Below, in pieces: positions 7,674-15,488 of a DNA stretch of 54,725 nt; the stretch's first letter is position 1, and every line of letters begins with the position of its first letter. The notes beneath the pieces were generated by a model that saw nothing but the letters and a program-made list of their open reading frames with translations, did not search any database and was not told the origin of the DNA. The stretch is taken from assembly GCA_020025655.1 (NCBI GenBank), contig JAHHRR010000009.1:1-54725 (forward strand), read 5' to 3'. The translations under genes and the position numbers were made by a program. This DNA comes from Oscillospiraceae bacterium (GTDB lineage Bacteria; Bacillota; Clostridia; Oscillospirales; Oscillospiraceae).

Positions 7674-8573
7674 TTATCTCAGCTCTTCAAGCTCTGCCGC
7701 CTCAACCTCTGCCATTGTGGGAATACTTGCAGCAGCTCCCATTTTGGAAACTGCCAGTGCTGCCGCTTTAGCAGCTGATCTGAGAGCTTCCTCCGCAGAT
7801 TTTCCTGCACTTATAAGTGCGAGAAAATACCCTGTAAAGCTGTCGCCTGCCGCTGTTGTATCCACAGCCTTAACCTTATAAATCCCCTGACGGATTACTT
7901 TTCCGTTTTCTGTATACATGGAGCCTTTGCCGCCCAGAGTAAGCACCACTTTAAGTCCGGGGTATTTTGCCGCAAGAGCTGCGGAAATTTTCTCCGGTTC
8001 TTTCTCGCCTGTGAATGCTTCGCCCTCGATTTCATTCAGAATTATATAATCAAGGCCGGATAAATCCATTTTCAAAAGCTCATCGTCTACGGGTGAGGGA
8101 TTAAGTGCAATACGCATACCCCGTTTATGTGCGCTCTCTATAAGATACGGAAGCAGATTTATTTCATTCTGCAAAAGGAGCATATCACCTTCGCCGAAAT
8201 TTCCCAGTGCTCTGTCAATTTCTTCTTTTGTAATCTCATAATTGGAACCGTGGTTAATTATGATGCAGTTTTCGCCTGAGGGTGAAACCTGAATAACCGC
8301 CGTGCCGGTGGCGCTGCCGTCAGCTGAAACAAAGTCGCAGTTTACGCCGCTGTTTTTCAGAATATCCAGCAGCCACATTCCGTCTGAGCCGATTTTACCG
8401 CCGTGATATACCTCTGCTCCTGTTTTGCTCAGTGCAACAGACTGGTTCAGCCCCTTTCCTCCCGGAAAAAGCTCCATTTTATTTGCCGCAATGGTTTCAC
8501 CGGGTTGGACAAAGTGAGGCATACTATATACCATATCAATATTTAATGATCCGAAGTTCAAAATCTTACCCAT
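7674..8573 (-). CDS. rbsK: Ribokinase (PfkB family sugar kinase)
   Basis: This 299-residue protein has the PfkB-family substrate motif PGGKGLNQ near residues 37-44 and the ATP/anion-hole motif DTTAAGDSFTGYF near residue 240, with the catalytic Asp in AGD (Ala replaces the usual Gly in DTTGAGD). The opening (NFGSLNIDMVYSMPHFVQPG) and GSATGTAVIQV fit ribokinase, which phosphorylates D-ribose at O5 using ATP. Related sugar or nucleoside kinases of the same fold cannot be excluded, since no ribose transporter is adjacent; the BMP-type importer 7 kb away may deliver nucleosides whose ribose would need such a kinase. Ribosome site AAAGGAG precedes the start. Confidence 0.85.
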   Translation of the reverse strand: MGKILNFGSLNIDMVYSMPHFVQPGETIAANKMELFPGGKGLNQSVALSKTGAEVYHGGKIGSDGMWLLDILKNSGVNCDFVSADGSATGTAVIQVSPSGENCIIINHGSNYEITKEEIDRALGNFGEGDMLLLQNEINLLPYLIESAHKRGMRIALNPSPVDDELLKMDLSGLDYIILNEIEGEAFTGEKEPEKISAALAAKYPGLKVVLTLGGKGSMYTENGKVIRQGIYKVKAVDTTAAGDSFTGYFLALISAGKSAEEALRSAAKAAALAVSKMGAAASIPTMAEVEAAELEELR

Positions 8574-8711
8574 TTTATTTTCTCCTTTTGAGATTCTTCT
8601 GTCTTATATTTTACCCCGGCAATGCCTCGTGTCAACAGCATGACTGTTCCGCTTTGGGCTTTTGGCAGATTACACTATATCAGCACTGTTATTTTGTGTA
8701 ATTTGCGAATT

Positions 8712-8741
8712 CAAAAAACTCCGCAGCCTGAGCTGCGGAGC
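8712..8741 (-). terminator. Terminator of the DapDH-like dehydrogenase gene
   Basis: On the minus strand CTCCGCAG and CTGCGGAG form a stem with a 6-nt loop, followed by six T residues. Confidence 0.9.
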
Positions 8742-8746
8742 CGGTC

Positions 8747-9841
8747 TTAATAGTCAAGTCTGGTAACATATTCGTTCATGGGCTTAACCATATACTGATT
8801 GTAGGGGAATCTGTCGGTTGTAACATAACCCGCAGGTGCGTCAATAAGCTGGGGAATTCTGTTAACAAGTGTTGCACAGGTAAGCTCAACAGTTGAGGGA
8901 TTATTTACAACAACCGTTGTCTCAGGCTCGCCGTATAGAGTCCATACGTTTCTGTCAAACTCTTCATTATTAAATATCTTTCCCACACACTCGGTTTCAA
9001 GGGTAATTCCCTCTTCTGTCTCTGTTGTCACAACGGCTCTCATGCCGGTAACATCGCCCGCTTTAACAAGCATACCCAGTGTCTCGGATTCAAGGTCGCA
9101 TTTATCAACACAGGGGATGCAGCGCTGAGTCTGCGAAACTGCATGAAGCCCCAGCTTGCTGCAAAGCCAGCCGTTCTGATTCCACATATACGACGGAACA
9201 TACTGCCCGCTCTCTACCAGTTTTTTCATTTCTTCCGAGGGTGTGTCGTTATATCTGCCTATGGTTCTGTTAAACTCCTCCACACTCAGTCCTGCACCGT
9301 GACCTTCTGCCAGTGCAAGGCCGTAATCCTCTATATTGTATGAACTGCTGCCCTGAATTTTTGTGATTTTATGAGAAGAACCGGCGAGGTTTGTTACAAG
9401 AGTTCCCCAGAACAGGTCGCAATAGCCGACGCCTGTAAAAGTGCAATGCCCCATTTTTGCAAGCTTATCCAGCTTTTCTGTCAGTCTCGGGGATGAATTC
9501 CAGGGATACAGCGCCTCTTCACAGGTAGTTATGGCATTCACGCCGTGTTTTGCGCAGAGAGTGAAGATTTCCTCGCACTCTGCAACTGTGCTTCGGGTTG
9601 CTATAATGCAGACATCCGGCTGCCACTGTCCCAGAAGTTTATCTGCATCTGCGGAGGAATGAACCTTTACTCCCACCTTGGGATATCCATCCCCGATTAT
9701 TTCCGAAACATCTTTACCGATATGATCCGGATTTCTGCACATTGCACCTACAAGCTCCCCGCCGTTTTCTATAACATAGCGCATAAGCCAGCGGCTCATC
9801 TTACCCGCTCCATACTGGCAGACTCTGATTTTTCTTTCCAT
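8747..9841 (-). CDS. NAD(P)-dependent dehydrogenase, DapB-N/2,4-diaminopentanoate dehydrogenase-like
   Basis: This 364-residue protein has an N-terminal Rossmann fold with GAGKMS (about residues 10-15) and the layout of the dihydrodipicolinate-reductase N-domain superfamily members that act as amine dehydrogenases, such as 2,4-diaminopentanoate dehydrogenase of ornithine fermentation. The phrase PDVCIIATRSTVAECEEIF is a typical cofactor-side strand and helix. No other gene of oxidative ornithine breakdown (orr, oraS/E, ortA/B) is nearby, so the substrate is uncertain. It stands alone, with its own terminator. The start is the ATG eight bases after GGAGG; an earlier in-frame ATG lies upstream of that site. 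Confidence 0.65.
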   Translation of the reverse strand: MERKIRVCQYGAGKMSRWLMRYVIENGGELVGAMCRNPDHIGKDVSEIIGDGYPKVGVKVHSSADADKLLGQWQPDVCIIATRSTVAECEEIFTLCAKHGVNAITTCEEALYPWNSSPRLTEKLDKLAKMGHCTFTGVGYCDLFWGTLVTNLAGSSHKITKIQGSSSYNIEDYGLALAEGHGAGLSVEEFNRTIGRYNDTPSEEMKKLVESGQYVPSYMWNQNGWLCSKLGLHAVSQTQRCIPCVDKCDLESETLGMLVKAGDVTGMRAVVTTETEEGITLETECVGKIFNNEEFDRNVWTLYGEPETTVVVNNPSTVELTCATLVNRIPQLIDAPAGYVTTDRFPYNQYMVKPMNEYVTRLDY

Positions 9842-9997
9842 TTTGACCTCCTGAATTAAGAATAATGTTCCCATAGAAATATTTTTTCATAAAAGCGTAT
9901 TTATATGCGTGCAAAGACTGTTTTTCTGCTATTATGATGTAAAGTCAGCCGTGATTTCTGCACACGGGAAATTTTTATGATAAAATTTACTTAACAC

Positions 9998-10026
9998 TGT
10001 AACGAATCCGCCTTTTCCGGTACTTA
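9998..10026 (+). promoter_or_regulatory. Possible ECF-type autoregulatory promoter
   Basis: TGTAACG at 9998-10004 and CCGGTAC around 10017-10023, separated by about 15 nt, resemble the TGTAAC/CGT-type promoters used by Firmicute ECF sigma factors, which often transcribe their own genes. No good sigma-A promoter was seen closer to the gene. Confidence 0.45.
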
Positions 10027-10049
10027 TGTATAGAAAGGAGCTGAAAGCC

Positions 10050-10532
10050 ATGGACGATATGGATGAAATTTACCGGCTTCATGCACAGGCCGTGTATAAA
10101 TACCTGCTCAGTATCTGCCGAAATGAAAGTCTTGCCGAAGAGCTTACGCAGGAAACCTTTTATCAGGCCGTCAAATCCATAGACCGTTTTGACGGGAAGT
10201 GTAAAATCTCGGTCTGGCTGTGTCAGATAGGAAAGCATCTGTATTATAAAGAGCTTCGGAAGTCCGGTCAGGAGTCCCCTATGCCGGAGGAGTTTCCCAT
10301 ACCTGCTCCATCCGCTGAAACCAGCTTTCTGGAAAGTGAAGGCAAAACCCTGCTTCTGAAAGCTGTTCATTCCCTGAACGAGCCATACCGTGAGGTAATG
10401 TATCTCCGCTCTTTTGGAAATCTGAGCTTTCGTGAGATAGGCGAAGTTATGGGCAAAAGCGAAAACTGGGCCAGAGTTACTTTTTATCGTGGAAAGGAAA
10501 AGCTAAAAGGAGGTTTATCCGATGAAAAATGA
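10050..10532 (+). CDS. ECF RNA polymerase sigma factor
   Basis: This 160-residue sigma-70 family protein has region 2 (about residues 5-65, with AEELTQETFYQAVKSIDRFD) and region 4 (about 105-155, with REVMYLRSFGNLSFREIGEV and then GKSENWARVTFYRGKEKL, the helix-turn-helix reading the -35 element). It lacks regions 1 and 3, as ECF factors do. Start chosen at the ATG nine bases after AAAGGAG. It overlaps the downstream zinc-finger anti-sigma gene by 11 bases, so the pair is translationally coupled. The next genes encode an ABC exporter that may belong to its regulon, as in envelope or antibiotic stress responses. Confidence 0.93.
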   Translation: MDDMDEIYRLHAQAVYKYLLSICRNESLAEELTQETFYQAVKSIDRFDGKCKISVWLCQIGKHLYYKELRKSGQESPMPEEFPIPAPSAETSFLESEGKTLLLKAVHSLNEPYREVMYLRSFGNLSFREIGEVMGKSENWARVTFYRGKEKLKGGLSDEK

Positions 10533-11565
10533 TTTAAGCTGTGATGTGGTTAAAGATCTGCTCCCGTCATACATAGATGAACTTACAAGCGCAGACTCAA
10601 ACAAAGCCGTAGCCGATCATTTAGTAAAATGTGAAAGCTGCCGTGAAGTATATAAAAATATGTGCCACGACAAAAATGCTGCCGAGGATAATATCCAAAA
10701 GGAAGTTGACTATCTCAAAGGCATTAAAAGCAGAAACAGGAAGAAAACCAGAAAAGCTGTTTTCGTTACTATCGGCACTCTTGCCCTTATTTTTGTTCTT
10801 TTCGTTTTTACTTCAACTTTTCTTATAGGCCAGCCTGCCAATTCCTACATAGACCGCCCCACCGTAAGTGTGGAGGACGGGGTTTTATATCTGGAATTTC
10901 ATAATCCCAACTCCGCTTACAGCTACGCCCACTGGAAAATTGATTATATAGATCCCTGTGACGGCAAGGGCACAGAACTTAATTACGATGTTAAAATTTC
11001 AGCCCGTGCGCCTATGAGTTCTGTTTTTTATCCAAGCGGTAACCGTATTATAGAAATAGAACTGGATAATGTACATTCGGTAAGCTTTATGGGCGCTCTG
11101 CTGTGGCAGGATGAACTTATGATAAATCCCGATACAGAACAGATATTCGCTCGTCAGTACCCCTATGCAGGGTCTGCACCTCAGATGGGCTATGTTCTGG
11201 GCGCTCTTAAACTGCCGGATGTTCCATACACCACCAGCATCCAGTCTGACAGTGAGCCTTACGGCTGGACTGTGCATTTTAAAGACGCACTTGACGGAGC
11301 CGACATATTCCTTATGTCTCAGAACGCCCCCATAGTTCTGTCACTTGTTGAAAACTTAGGTGAATTCGGCTTTACCTATCCTGACGGAAATGGCGGCGAG
11401 GTTCAGCAGCGTTTCTCCGTTGAAGATATCGAGGAGCTTCTGCCTGAGCTTTATGAAGAGTACAACAAACTGCACGGCACCGACTGGGAACCTTTGGAGA
11501 GCTTAAAGGATTACACTGACTCCGTTTATTCCTACCAGCAGCTGCTTAATGTGCTAAACTATTGA
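10522..11565 (+). CDS. Anti-sigma factor with N-terminal zinc-finger domain and one membrane segment
   Basis: This 347-residue protein begins with a putative zf-HC2/ZAS domain in which Cys7 and the H-x3-C-x2-C group (HLVKCESC, about residues 33-40) could bind zinc. A cytoplasmic linker is followed by one membrane segment at about residues 73-95 and a large extracytoplasmic part of about 250 residues. It is encoded directly after, and overlapping, the ECF sigma gene, which is the standard arrangement for a cognate inhibitor. The C-terminal part is presumably the stress sensor or the target of regulated proteolysis; I do not recognise its fold. The ribosome site AAAGGAGG lies within the sigma gene. 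Confidence 0.85.
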   Translation: MKNDLSCDVVKDLLPSYIDELTSADSNKAVADHLVKCESCREVYKNMCHDKNAAEDNIQKEVDYLKGIKSRNRKKTRKAVFVTIGTLALIFVLFVFTSTFLIGQPANSYIDRPTVSVEDGVLYLEFHNPNSAYSYAHWKIDYIDPCDGKGTELNYDVKISARAPMSSVFYPSGNRIIEIELDNVHSVSFMGALLWQDELMINPDTEQIFARQYPYAGSAPQMGYVLGALKLPDVPYTTSIQSDSEPYGWTVHFKDALDGADIFLMSQNAPIVLSLVENLGEFGFTYPDGNGGEVQQRFSVEDIEELLPELYEEYNKLHGTDWEPLESLKDYTDSVYSYQQLLNVLNY

Positions 11566-11635
11566 AATTCATCCCCCCTTTGTGATATATTTATATAATT
11601 GTAATTTTATTCACTTTTCGGGGGAGGCGCTGTTA

Positions 11636-13447
11636 TTGAAAAAAGATACAGAAGATAAAGGGCGTATACTGGATATTTTTCGCAGTAAATACGCTCTTTC
11701 TTTTTTGAAAAAATATCTGGTCTACTATATTTTCGGCATTGTAATTCTTATAGGCATTGACCTTTTGCAGACCGAGGTTCCGCTTATTGTAGGCGGCAGT
11801 ATAGACTCTATTGCTGCTAATGAATTTACGGGAAATATTGTTACCACCCAGCTTGTAAGACTTATTGTTATCGGTATTCTGGTCTTTGCAGGCAGGATTG
11901 CATGGCGCTGGTTTATTTTCGGTGCCGCAAGAAAAATAGAACGTGATATGCGCAACGGTCTTTATGAGCATCTTCAGCTTCTCTCCGCCTCCTATTTTCA
12001 GGAGCACAAGGCCGGTGAAATCATGGCTTACATGACCTCGGACATTGAATCTGTCCGTATGGTGTTTGCAATGTGCGTAGTTATGGGCATGGATGCTCTT
12101 GCGCTGGGCATAAGCACCCTTTACAAAATGATTACCCAGATTGATACCGCATTGACCATTGTTTCATTTATCCCTCTTATTCTCGTTGCTCTTACCGCAG
12201 CTATTATGGGCGGTGAGCTGCACCGCCGGTACACAAGACGTCAGGAAGCCTACTCCCAGATGTCCGATTTTGTGCAGGAAAAGCTTAACGGCATAAGAGT
12301 TGTAAAGGCATTCCGTCAGGAGGAGGCCGAAAACGAGGCTTTCGAAAAGGAAAATGCCAACACCCGAACCGCAAATGTAAAAGAGGCTAAATTGGAAGCC
12401 TTTATGTTCCCGTTTATGCGTATGGTTGCAGGTCTGTCCATGGCTATTGCCATCGCATACGGCGGTTATATTGCAATTATCGGACGCATAAGCGTAGGCG
12501 ACTTTTCCGGATTTCTGATGTTTCTGAATATGCTGGTATGGCCCATGGCGTGCATAGGCAGAATCATAAATCTTCTCACAAGAGGCAGCGCTTCTTTAAA
12601 ACGACTTGCAGGCATCCTTGATGCAGCTCCCGATATCTATGACTGGCCCGAAAGCAAAGAGGCAGACAGCAGCAAACCTGTTTCCGGCAGCATAGAGTTT
12701 AAGAATTTAAGCTTCAGCTATCCCGGCAGCGAATCCCCTGTATTTAATAATGTAAGCTTTACACTTGAAAAGGGTCAGACTCTCGGCATTATAGGCAGAA
12801 CCGGCGAAGGCAAGACCACGCTTGTAAACCTCCTGCTCAGAGTCTTTGAACCGGGCAAAGACATGATATATATAGGCGGCAGAGAGCTTCATTCCATTCC
12901 CCTGCACACTTTAAGAAAGACTGTTGCCTATGTGCCTCAGGATACTTTCCTGTTCTCCGACACCATCTCTGCAAATATCGCTTTCGGCGACCGCAGCAAA
13001 ACTCAGGAGGAAATTCAGCACGCAGCTGAGCTTGCCTGTGTTCACGATAATATTGCAGACTTCCCCGACGGCTACAACACCATGGTAGGTGAAAGGGGCG
13101 TTTCCCTCTCCGGCGGTCAGAAGCAGCGTATTGCAATAGCAAGAGCACTTATTCTCGACCCCGAAATTCTGGTTCTTGATGACTCCGTTTCTGCTGTGGA
13201 TACCGATACTGAAGAAAAGATTCTCATGCACCTGAAGCAGGAGCGAAAAGGCAAAACCAACATAATAATTGCCCACCGCATTTCCACATTGCAGAATGCA
13301 GACAAGATAATCGTACTTTCTGAAGGAAAGATTGCCGAAGAAGGTACTCATCAGGAGCTTCTGGCAGTAAACGGCATTTATGCCGATATGTATCGCCGTC
13401 AGCTGCTTGAAAAAATCAAGAAGGAGGAATACGGCTATGACGAATGA
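11636..13447 (+). CDS. ABC exporter half-transporter with degenerate catalytic site (heterodimer subunit 1)
   Basis: A 603-residue half-transporter: six membrane segments (about residues 20-310) then an ATPase domain. Walker A is GRTGEGKTT (about 386-394), the signature is the canonical LSGGQKQR, and Walker B is LVLDDS, with Asp in place of the catalytic Glu; the H-loop IIAHRIST is intact. This pattern matches the non-catalytic partner of heterodimeric exporters such as TM287/288 or BmrCD. I place the start at TTG 11636, eight bases after GGGAGG, because the ATG at 11582 has no ribosome site and would add 18 residues unlike the family. It overlaps the partner gene by 11 bases. Substrate (drug, lipid or peptide) is unknown. 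Confidence 0.9.
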   Translation: MKKDTEDKGRILDIFRSKYALSFLKKYLVYYIFGIVILIGIDLLQTEVPLIVGGSIDSIAANEFTGNIVTTQLVRLIVIGILVFAGRIAWRWFIFGAARKIERDMRNGLYEHLQLLSASYFQEHKAGEIMAYMTSDIESVRMVFAMCVVMGMDALALGISTLYKMITQIDTALTIVSFIPLILVALTAAIMGGELHRRYTRRQEAYSQMSDFVQEKLNGIRVVKAFRQEEAENEAFEKENANTRTANVKEAKLEAFMFPFMRMVAGLSMAIAIAYGGYIAIIGRISVGDFSGFLMFLNMLVWPMACIGRIINLLTRGSASLKRLAGILDAAPDIYDWPESKEADSSKPVSGSIEFKNLSFSYPGSESPVFNNVSFTLEKGQTLGIIGRTGEGKTTLVNLLLRVFEPGKDMIYIGGRELHSIPLHTLRKTVAYVPQDTFLFSDTISANIAFGDRSKTQEEIQHAAELACVHDNIADFPDGYNTMVGERGVSLSGGQKQRIAIARALILDPEILVLDDSVSAVDTDTEEKILMHLKQERKGKTNIIIAHRISTLQNADKIIVLSEGKIAEEGTHQELLAVNGIYADMYRRQLLEKIKKEEYGYDE

Positions 13448-15257
13448 ATCCACCCCTAAATTCAGCCGCCACACTGTCCGGCGAGTCCTCCGTTACGCAA
13501 AACCCTATTGGCACTGGTTCCTGCTTGCACTTATTCTAATCCTTGCTACCGTTGTTTTCGAGCTTTGGCAGCCGATGATTATAGAAAAAGCCACCGACGA
13601 TTTTGTAGGAAAGTATGTGGACATCTCATCTGAGGGGCTGTCCGTTTCCGAGCTGCGCCACATACGTTCAGCCGACATTAAAGGCGTGCTTTTCATGGGC
13701 GCACTGTATCTTTTCAGCGCACTTATGATTCTGGGCCTCAACTACGCTCAGGCTACAATTCTCGCTACCGTGGGGCAGAAGATAATTTACAACATGAGAA
13801 GCGATATCTTCCGCCACCTTACAAGACTTCATGTAGGATTTTATAACAACAACCCCATAGGCAGACTTGTAACCAGAGTTACAAACGATTGCGAGACAGT
13901 GCTTGAAATGTTTACAAGCGTAATTGTCAGCATTGTAGGCAGCATCTTTGTTCTGGTGGGCGTTATGGCTTCCATGCTCCACCGCCATGTGCAGCTGTCC
14001 CTTGCAATTTTCAGCGTTATCCCTGTTATTGTGGTTTTCACTCTGGTTTTCACAAAGCTCACAAGAAAGCTTTACCGTGCAATCCGTGGAAAGCTTTCTG
14101 ATTTGAACGCATTTATAGCCGAGCACGTTTCCGGCATGAAGGTGGTTCAGATTTTTGCCGCAGAGGAAGATGCTCAGCGGGATTTTGAAGAAAAAACCGA
14201 GGATCTGCGCAAAGCTCATATGCGTCAGCTTATGGCCTTTGCCGCTTACAGCCCCGTTGCCTACCTTATGAACATCGTGGCAACTGCAATTCTTTTAATT
14301 TACGGCGGCAGTCTTGCAATGGGCGGAGTTATTACAATAGGTACACTTATCGCCTTCCAGCGCTATATGAGCCGTTTCTTTGATCCTATTCAGGAGCTTG
14401 CCGAAAACTTTAATGTCATCCAGTCTGCCGCAGCCGCAGCAGAGAGAATATTTGATCTTTTAGACACCGAGCCGCAGATTCAGGATGCGGAAGAACCCAT
14501 TCATATGTCCTCTTTTAAAGGCCATATAGAATTTAAAAACGTCTGGTTTGCTTATCAGGATGAGGATTGGATATTAAAAGACCTGTCATTTGAGCTGCTG
14601 CCCGGTCAAAGACTTGCATTTGTAGGTGAAACCGGTGCCGGCAAGACCACTATTCAGAACCTAATCTGCCGGTATTATGATATTCAAAAGGGGCAGATAT
14701 TTATTGACGGAATTGATATTCGAAAGATTGCCGTTGAAGATCTGCGAAGAAACATCGGTCAGATGCTTCAGGATGTTTTCCTCTTTACCGGAACCGTCAA
14801 AAGCAATATCCGCCTGAATAACGAAAATATAAGCGACGAGGATATTATAACGGCCGCAAAATATGTTAACGCCGACCCGTTTATTTCAAAGCTTGACGGC
14901 GGTTACGACCATCAGGTAATTGAACGTGGTGCAGCTTTTTCCGCCGGTGAACGGCAGCTTCTGTCCTTTGCAAGAACCCTTGCCTTTAAGCCTTCGGTTC
15001 TGATTCTGGATGAGGCCACTGCAAATATCGATACCGAAACCGAAGTATTGATTCAGGATGCGCTTGAGAAAATCATGCAGGGCCGCAGCACCATAATAGT
15101 TGCCCACAGGCTTTCAACTATTCAGAACTGCGATAAGATCATACTTCTTCACCACGGCCGTCTCGTGGAGGAAGGCAGTCATCAGGAGCTTCTTGAGAAA
15201 AAAGGTATGTACTACAAGCTCTATAAGCTTCAATACGAGCACAGCTCCGATTTCTGA
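13437..15257 (+). CDS. ABC exporter half-transporter with catalytic Walker B (heterodimer subunit 2)
   Basis: A 606-residue half-transporter with six membrane segments and a C-terminal ATPase: Walker A GETGAGKTT (about 398), Walker B LILDEAT with catalytic Glu (about 523), H-loop IVAHRLST. Its signature is altered to FSAGERQ instead of LSGGQ. Together with subunit 1 (good signature, no catalytic Glu) this gives one functional and one degenerate ATP site, the known asymmetric design of TM287/288-like exporters. It carries the extra residues between membrane segments 1 and 2 (EGLSVSELRHIRSADIKG) common in this partner. Start ATG follows AAGGAGG and overlaps the previous stop. A strong terminator follows, so sigma, anti-sigma and exporter genes may form one transcript. 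Confidence 0.92.
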   Translation: MTNESTPKFSRHTVRRVLRYAKPYWHWFLLALILILATVVFELWQPMIIEKATDDFVGKYVDISSEGLSVSELRHIRSADIKGVLFMGALYLFSALMILGLNYAQATILATVGQKIIYNMRSDIFRHLTRLHVGFYNNNPIGRLVTRVTNDCETVLEMFTSVIVSIVGSIFVLVGVMASMLHRHVQLSLAIFSVIPVIVVFTLVFTKLTRKLYRAIRGKLSDLNAFIAEHVSGMKVVQIFAAEEDAQRDFEEKTEDLRKAHMRQLMAFAAYSPVAYLMNIVATAILLIYGGSLAMGGVITIGTLIAFQRYMSRFFDPIQELAENFNVIQSAAAAAERIFDLLDTEPQIQDAEEPIHMSSFKGHIEFKNVWFAYQDEDWILKDLSFELLPGQRLAFVGETGAGKTTIQNLICRYYDIQKGQIFIDGIDIRKIAVEDLRRNIGQMLQDVFLFTGTVKSNIRLNNENISDEDIITAAKYVNADPFISKLDGGYDHQVIERGAAFSAGERQLLSFARTLAFKPSVLILDEATANIDTETEVLIQDALEKIMQGRSTIIVAHRLSTIQNCDKIILLHHGRLVEEGSHQELLEKKGMYYKLYKLQYEHSSDF

Positions 15258-15272
15258 TTCCGCAGTATTCTT

Positions 15273-15310
15273 ATACAGACAGTGTTTATTGCACTGTCTG
15301 TATTTTTTTA
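15273..15310 (+). terminator. Terminator of the ABC exporter operon
   Basis: ATACAGACAGTG pairs with CACTGTCTGTAT around a 7-nt loop, followed by seven T residues. Confidence 0.92.
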
Positions 15311-15389
15311 CATTTTTTATAATTATTTTTCTAATTTTACATATTTTATGAACATCTTATTACAAGAATTAAAACATTGGCATTCTGAG

Positions 15390-15418
15390 TTGAAATACAA
15401 CTCCATATTTGGTATAAT
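15390..15418 (+). promoter_or_regulatory. Sigma-A promoter of the BMP-type binding protein
   Basis: TTGAAA (15390-15395), a 17-nt spacer and a perfect TATAAT (15413-15418). The same -35, spacer length and -10 recur at 16830 before the transporter genes. Confidence 0.8.
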
Positions 15419-15425
15419 GCCATGC

Positions 15426-15463
15426 GTCGGGTAAGATACCCTACAAACTCCCTTCGGGGAGAC
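15426..15463 (+). ncRNA. Structured leader with two small hairpins
   Basis: The predicted leader of about 65 nt has GGGTA-AGA-TACCC (15429-15441) and CTCCC-TTCG-GGGAG (15448-15461), the second with a stable UUCG tetraloop. They lie between the start site and the ribosome site. I could not match them to a known riboswitch; mRNA stabilisation is equally possible. Confidence 0.45.
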
Positions 15464-15488
15464 AATTTGAAAGGAAGGAAATTTCCAA

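Noticed and set aside
15419..15488. Purine riboswitch before the BMP-type gene
   Set aside because: The conserved three-way-junction bases are absent and the leader is too short; the TATAAT-like start belongs to the promoter.
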